Source: Sphagnum compactum
Lineage: Eukaryota; Bryophyta; Sphagnopsida; Sphagnales
Direction: 5' to 3'
Length of the DNA: 64,000 nt
Assembly (NCBI GenBank): GCA_965153455.1
Contig: OZ234498.1
Location: forward strand, 14,880,001 to 14,944,000
The position numbers and the translations under genes are program-made. The notes under the pieces were generated by a model that searched no databases, was not told where the DNA came from, and saw only the letters and a program-made list of their open reading frames with translations. Positions within the stretch are counted from its first letter, which is position 1. Every line of letters begins with the position of its first letter. Positions 60,820 through 64,000 of this stretch are shown here, in pieces.

Positions 60820-62470
60820 CTTCGCTAGCCTTCTCTTGCTTGGTTAGTGGTTTTGGACAACAATTTCCAGTATTCATTGGCGTCTTCCATACTTTCTTCA
60901 TAAGTAACTGTAGCTTCTTTGTGTTCAAACGAGGTGTCCTTTTTCCTCCCCATGGTGGCTTCCTAAAGGTACGGTTGCAATCTTATTCGAAAAAAAGTGG
61001 TCAACGAACTATCATCTACTTGATGTGAAGGCAATTTGCTAGTTTTAGTATACATTCATAGTATATTTCCACCTTCTTGTCTCCACCTTGCTTTATCACT
61101 CGTAATGCCATGTACAATTGTTCATCTATCTACACTTTTTGATAGTGCTTCCAAAACACAACCTCCAGCTTTTCAAATCTACAAACTGGACAGGCTTTCA
61201 TAAAATTTTCTCCCCACTCGGATATAGCATCGCAAAGAGTAAAACAAAATAGATTAACGATATTTGCGTCATTCTACTCACCATTGGCCTGAATGGCCTT
61301 GCAAAAATTCATACATGAGCATCGGGATTCCTTCCCACGGTGTAGATGGGGTAGGGTAAAGATTTCCTACTTGGCAGAGGATTTGGTATTATAGGGGGTT
61401 AGACAAGATACCATGGAGGGTACCACTGATTCCAAGTATGCTTTATCCATGGTCCTACTAATCCTGTAGCATATGATCTTGGATTTTGGTCTCTTGGGGG
61501 TTTGCTACCGCCACCTCTTGGAGGCTTGTTACCACCACCACCAAAAGGTCCGCCACCACCATTGCTTGTACGTACATTCCGTCCACGAGTAAAAAGCCCA
61601 CCAACATCTCCAATCAAGGATGGTTTGCCCCTTCATTCATGGTATGGTTTTCCAATAAGAACGATTCTTGGCATCCTATGGTTATGCTTTCTTTTGGATG
61701 AATCATTGTCCTCATCCAAAGGCTCGCTGCAATCTATTACAATCCTAACTTGTGCAACTCCCAAAATCTGCTTTCGTGGTGCTGTGTGGTTAATTAAAGG
61801 ATCGGACATTGGAGGCAACATTGTAGGAGCATTCCTTATGCCATTGTAACCAAAACCGTAATATGGTGTATATGGTATAACAAGAGGATACATATACATT
61901 TGGTAGTGTTAAGGGATAAACAGAATTATGAACATTCGGGATTAAACTTTGAATAGGTGTTAACATCGGATAAAATCTATAATCAATTGGTACTATTTGT
62001 GTAGGTAAGACTCAGCTAGACTGATAAGGACAATTGTTTATTTGGTGGCCCAAACTTTGACAAAAAGTATAAGATATAAATGCATGAGGAGAAGCATGAA
62101 TGTAAAAAACAAGGGTTATTGGAATTTCCTAATGGAACTCCTCTTCATTCGAAATACTCATACTTGAGGATTATGCATTTTATACCTCATCAAAAGCTTC
62201 TTCCCCTGAAATTGACGTAGTTCATCAATTTGCCTCTGGAGTTGATCAATTTTGCTCTTTTTAGTGTGTGGACTTGTCACCATAGTCTCATGGTACCAAA
62301 AAGTTTTATTTTCGGTAAGGCCCCAAATTGGTTCCCATGAAGTTTTCGATTCGGTCTTGATGTGTCACAATTTTGATGGATGATTTTTGATAGGTTGTAT
62401 AGTTTTCGATTTAGTATTTTTAATAATGTTTTCCAATTCGTTCTACTCCCCATTGTGAAATGTTGCAACC
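60820..62470 (-). pseudogene. Ty3/gypsy-type gag relic
   Basis: Reading minus from 61899, a proline/tyrosine-rich segment (YTPYYGFGYNG) is followed by an acidic-basic segment, then a glycine-rich run (GGGGPFGGGG, about 61560-61530). A retrotransposon gag core follows at about 61320-60960: FCKAIQANGE, a TAG, NDANIVNLFCFTL, DAISEWGENF, FEKLEVVFWKHYQKV, a TAG, IDEQLYMALRVIKQGGDKKVE, YYECILKLANCL. After a frame change comes SLTTFFR, then HKEA.VTYEESM. The W-x-x-N-F, YYE.I.KLAN and LTTFFR signatures fit the Retrotrans_gag domain. No protease or reverse transcriptase follows at lower coordinates. In-frame TAG codons and shifts show it is dead. Confidence 0.82.
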
Positions 62471-62762
62471 TCCTCTAGGTCGATCTTTGGTTGCTCCAGT
62501 CGTTGCGAGTTACCTATGTGCCCTACTTGAACACTTTTTTGCAAAACCCATTCATTGTTTTTCATACTTCTTGTCAACACTATTGGCATGCTATAAATGA
62601 TTATAAAAAGTTGTAATCTATGGTTTTTTTGGTTTTTTTTTTTTTAATTTGTCAAACAACAATATGAATAAATCCACGGTTTGTTTTAGTAAAGTCAAAT
62701 AACTCTAACCAATATTTGTTCAAATAGGAACAATAATGAATTATAAATTCTAGATTCAATAT

Positions 62763-62899
62763 CCACGATATGGTTGCCAAATGTTAAGGATATTTGGTGA
62801 ACTACTAGGTTTTGAAGGAATTAAACAAAAGAATAAAAGATAAACCATTTTTACCTTCCTTATATAAGCAAAAAGTTTAAACACGAAAGGCTTGTTAGA
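62763..62899 (-). mobile_element. Partial 5' LTR and primer-site-like sequence of the gag relic
   Basis: On the minus strand an LTR-like end, tatccttaaca (62792-62782), is followed two bases later by tggcaaccatatcgtgg, a plausible though unassigned primer site, and then by the gag relic about 300 bp on. The adjacent ~118 bp resemble the LTR at 46616-47152. The LTR is interrupted at 62900 by a solo LTR-A insertion. Its far end is not recognised within the window. Confidence 0.55.
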
Positions 62900-63785
62900 T
62901 GACGCACTCCCAAGCTCCTTGATAGACTCAAATGTGAGTCTAAGGCGAAAACAATGGACGGACAAGGAGTCGGGGCACATTCCCTAGCTCATAGCACTTT
63001 AGGGGTAGAAGGGCGTGCTGGAGTTCCGAGATGGGTTCTAGGACGAGTGACAAGTAGGTCAATTAATCACATGGACTTGCACAAACCAAACAACAAGTTG
63101 GTTAGTGCATAGTTGCAGCACTTTTGGTGCACGAACGAACCACGGGCAAACACGGACTCACAAGACTCACCACAGCCCGGACTTGGGGGAAGCCACCACC
63201 TTCCCCCTTATAGTATTCTCTGTGCCTGGACATGGGGCCAGCACCCAAATGTCATTTTGTTCGGGACTCCCAAGTTGGAGTCCCGAAATTCTTGAAATAG
63301 GGTCTTTTACGAGTTTGGAGGCCCATAACTTAGTGTGCAGACCTTCGATTGAGGTGAGGTCTAAAGCAAAGTTGTAGCCCTTGTTGAGAGCTTTTCAATG
63401 GTATGTGACACATCACCTGTACACAAGGGAATCAAGGCGATTCCTGACTTTTAATGGTTGGGAATCTTTTGGCCATAGCTTATGTTTTAAGTGCCCAAAT
63501 GGGTCATGCAAGCCCATTTTAGACATCTACATTCCAAGAGCTTTCCAATGATATAAGGAAATTTTCAATCCAATGCGTTTTGACCCTTGCAATTGCCCTC
63601 TGAAGATTCGAGAGTCCATCGGGACTCCAACTCCCAAAATGGGAGTTCACTTGGGAGTGTGGGGTTCATTCCTTCACACTCTCCTGCACTCCCGGGATCA
63701 TGAAATGTGACCCCGGGCTTCACTCTTAGCTTACACCTTCACAAGCCCTTGCTTTGGTCGCGAGCCCAAGGCTAAGGTTATGACA
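62900..63785 (+). mobile_element. Solo LTR, family LTR-A copy 5
   Basis: 886 bp, TGACGC to ATGACA, same order of segments as copy 1. Flanking pentamers TTAGA (62895-62899) and TCAGA (63786-63790) differ by one transition, consistent with an old 5-bp target duplication. It lacks the 24-bp minisatellite of copy 3 and lacks part of the segment that reads gtcaaactgccaatttgac in copy 1. Confidence 0.86.
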
Positions 63786-63790
63786 TCAGA

Positions 63791-64000
63791 ACTGAGTAAG
63801 ACAACCGAGTCAAAGTATGGTTGGGATACCCAAAAGGATTATCTCATTTTATATTCACTTGACCCCCTCATTTAAACATATTGAAATTTTATGACACATT
63901 CATATTGAAAGTTTGATTTTATTCATAGATAGATACATTACAAATGTACTATTCTATGCATAGAATGTCAAATTTGAATAAGTTTAAGGATTCCTACCAA
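63791..64000. other. Right flank, possibly continuing the interrupted LTR
   Basis: The first ~35 bp (gtaagacaaccgagtcaaa) weakly resemble 46741-46770 inside the other LTR. The remainder shows no recognised feature. Confidence 0.35.

Noticed and set aside
61502-61849. 115-codon plus-strand proline-rich frame
   Set aside because: It is the antisense of the glycine-rich segment of the Ty3-type gag relic.

Overview
This looks like nuclear DNA of a land plant with a large, repeat-filled, AT-rich and heavily methylated genome. A gymnosperm or another large-genome plant lineage would fit, but that is inference. The evidence is a tRNA-Met-primed Copia retrotransposon with plant-style LTRs, relics of plant MULE, hAT and Ty3-type elements, GT-AG introns, and decay dominated by C-to-T and G-to-A changes. 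I see no intact protein-coding gene, tRNA, rRNA or CRISPR array. The coding signals are relics with stops and frameshifts.

Layout. 1-2.3 kb: AT-rich DNA with an unrecognised coding remnant on the minus strand. 3.1-7.5 kb: minus-strand relic of a MULE-like transposase with a SWIM zinc finger, split by a solo LTR (5233-6130). 7.5-11.2 kb: AT-rich, no gene seen. 11.5-15.8 kb: the richest locus. A plus-strand relic gene with four small introns resembles a DNA N4/N6-type methyltransferase. It was hit by a solo LTR (12210-14166), which was itself hit by a second, inverted solo LTR of the same family (12967-14001). Each insertion has a perfect 5-bp target duplication. 16-24.5 kb: small tandem repeats and dispersed repeats. 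26.5-29.2 kb: a GC-richer tandem array leading into a TATA box and a non-repetitive stretch of unknown nature, followed by an 844-bp foldback (29161-30004). 30-43 kb: AT-rich and mostly featureless. 43.7-46 kb: quasi-palindromic low-complexity DNA. 46.07-47.15 kb: hAT transposase C-terminal relic abutting an LTR. 48.7-51.3 kb: relic of another transposon-type protein. 52.6-52.9 kb: 105-bp tandem array. 55048-59095: complete-ended but internally deleted Copia element. 60.8-64 kb: Ty3-type gag relic with a partial 5' LTR that was hit by another solo LTR (62900-63785).

The five copies of one LTR family (called LTR-A here; plus orientation means TGACGC to GCGACA) are the unifying feature. Their nesting and differing CpG loss give a relative insertion order. 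The Copia element keeps every cis signal needed for trans-mobilisation but has lost reverse transcriptase. The least expected items are the intron-bearing methyltransferase-like relic, the long foldback, and the tandem array upstream of the TATA box.
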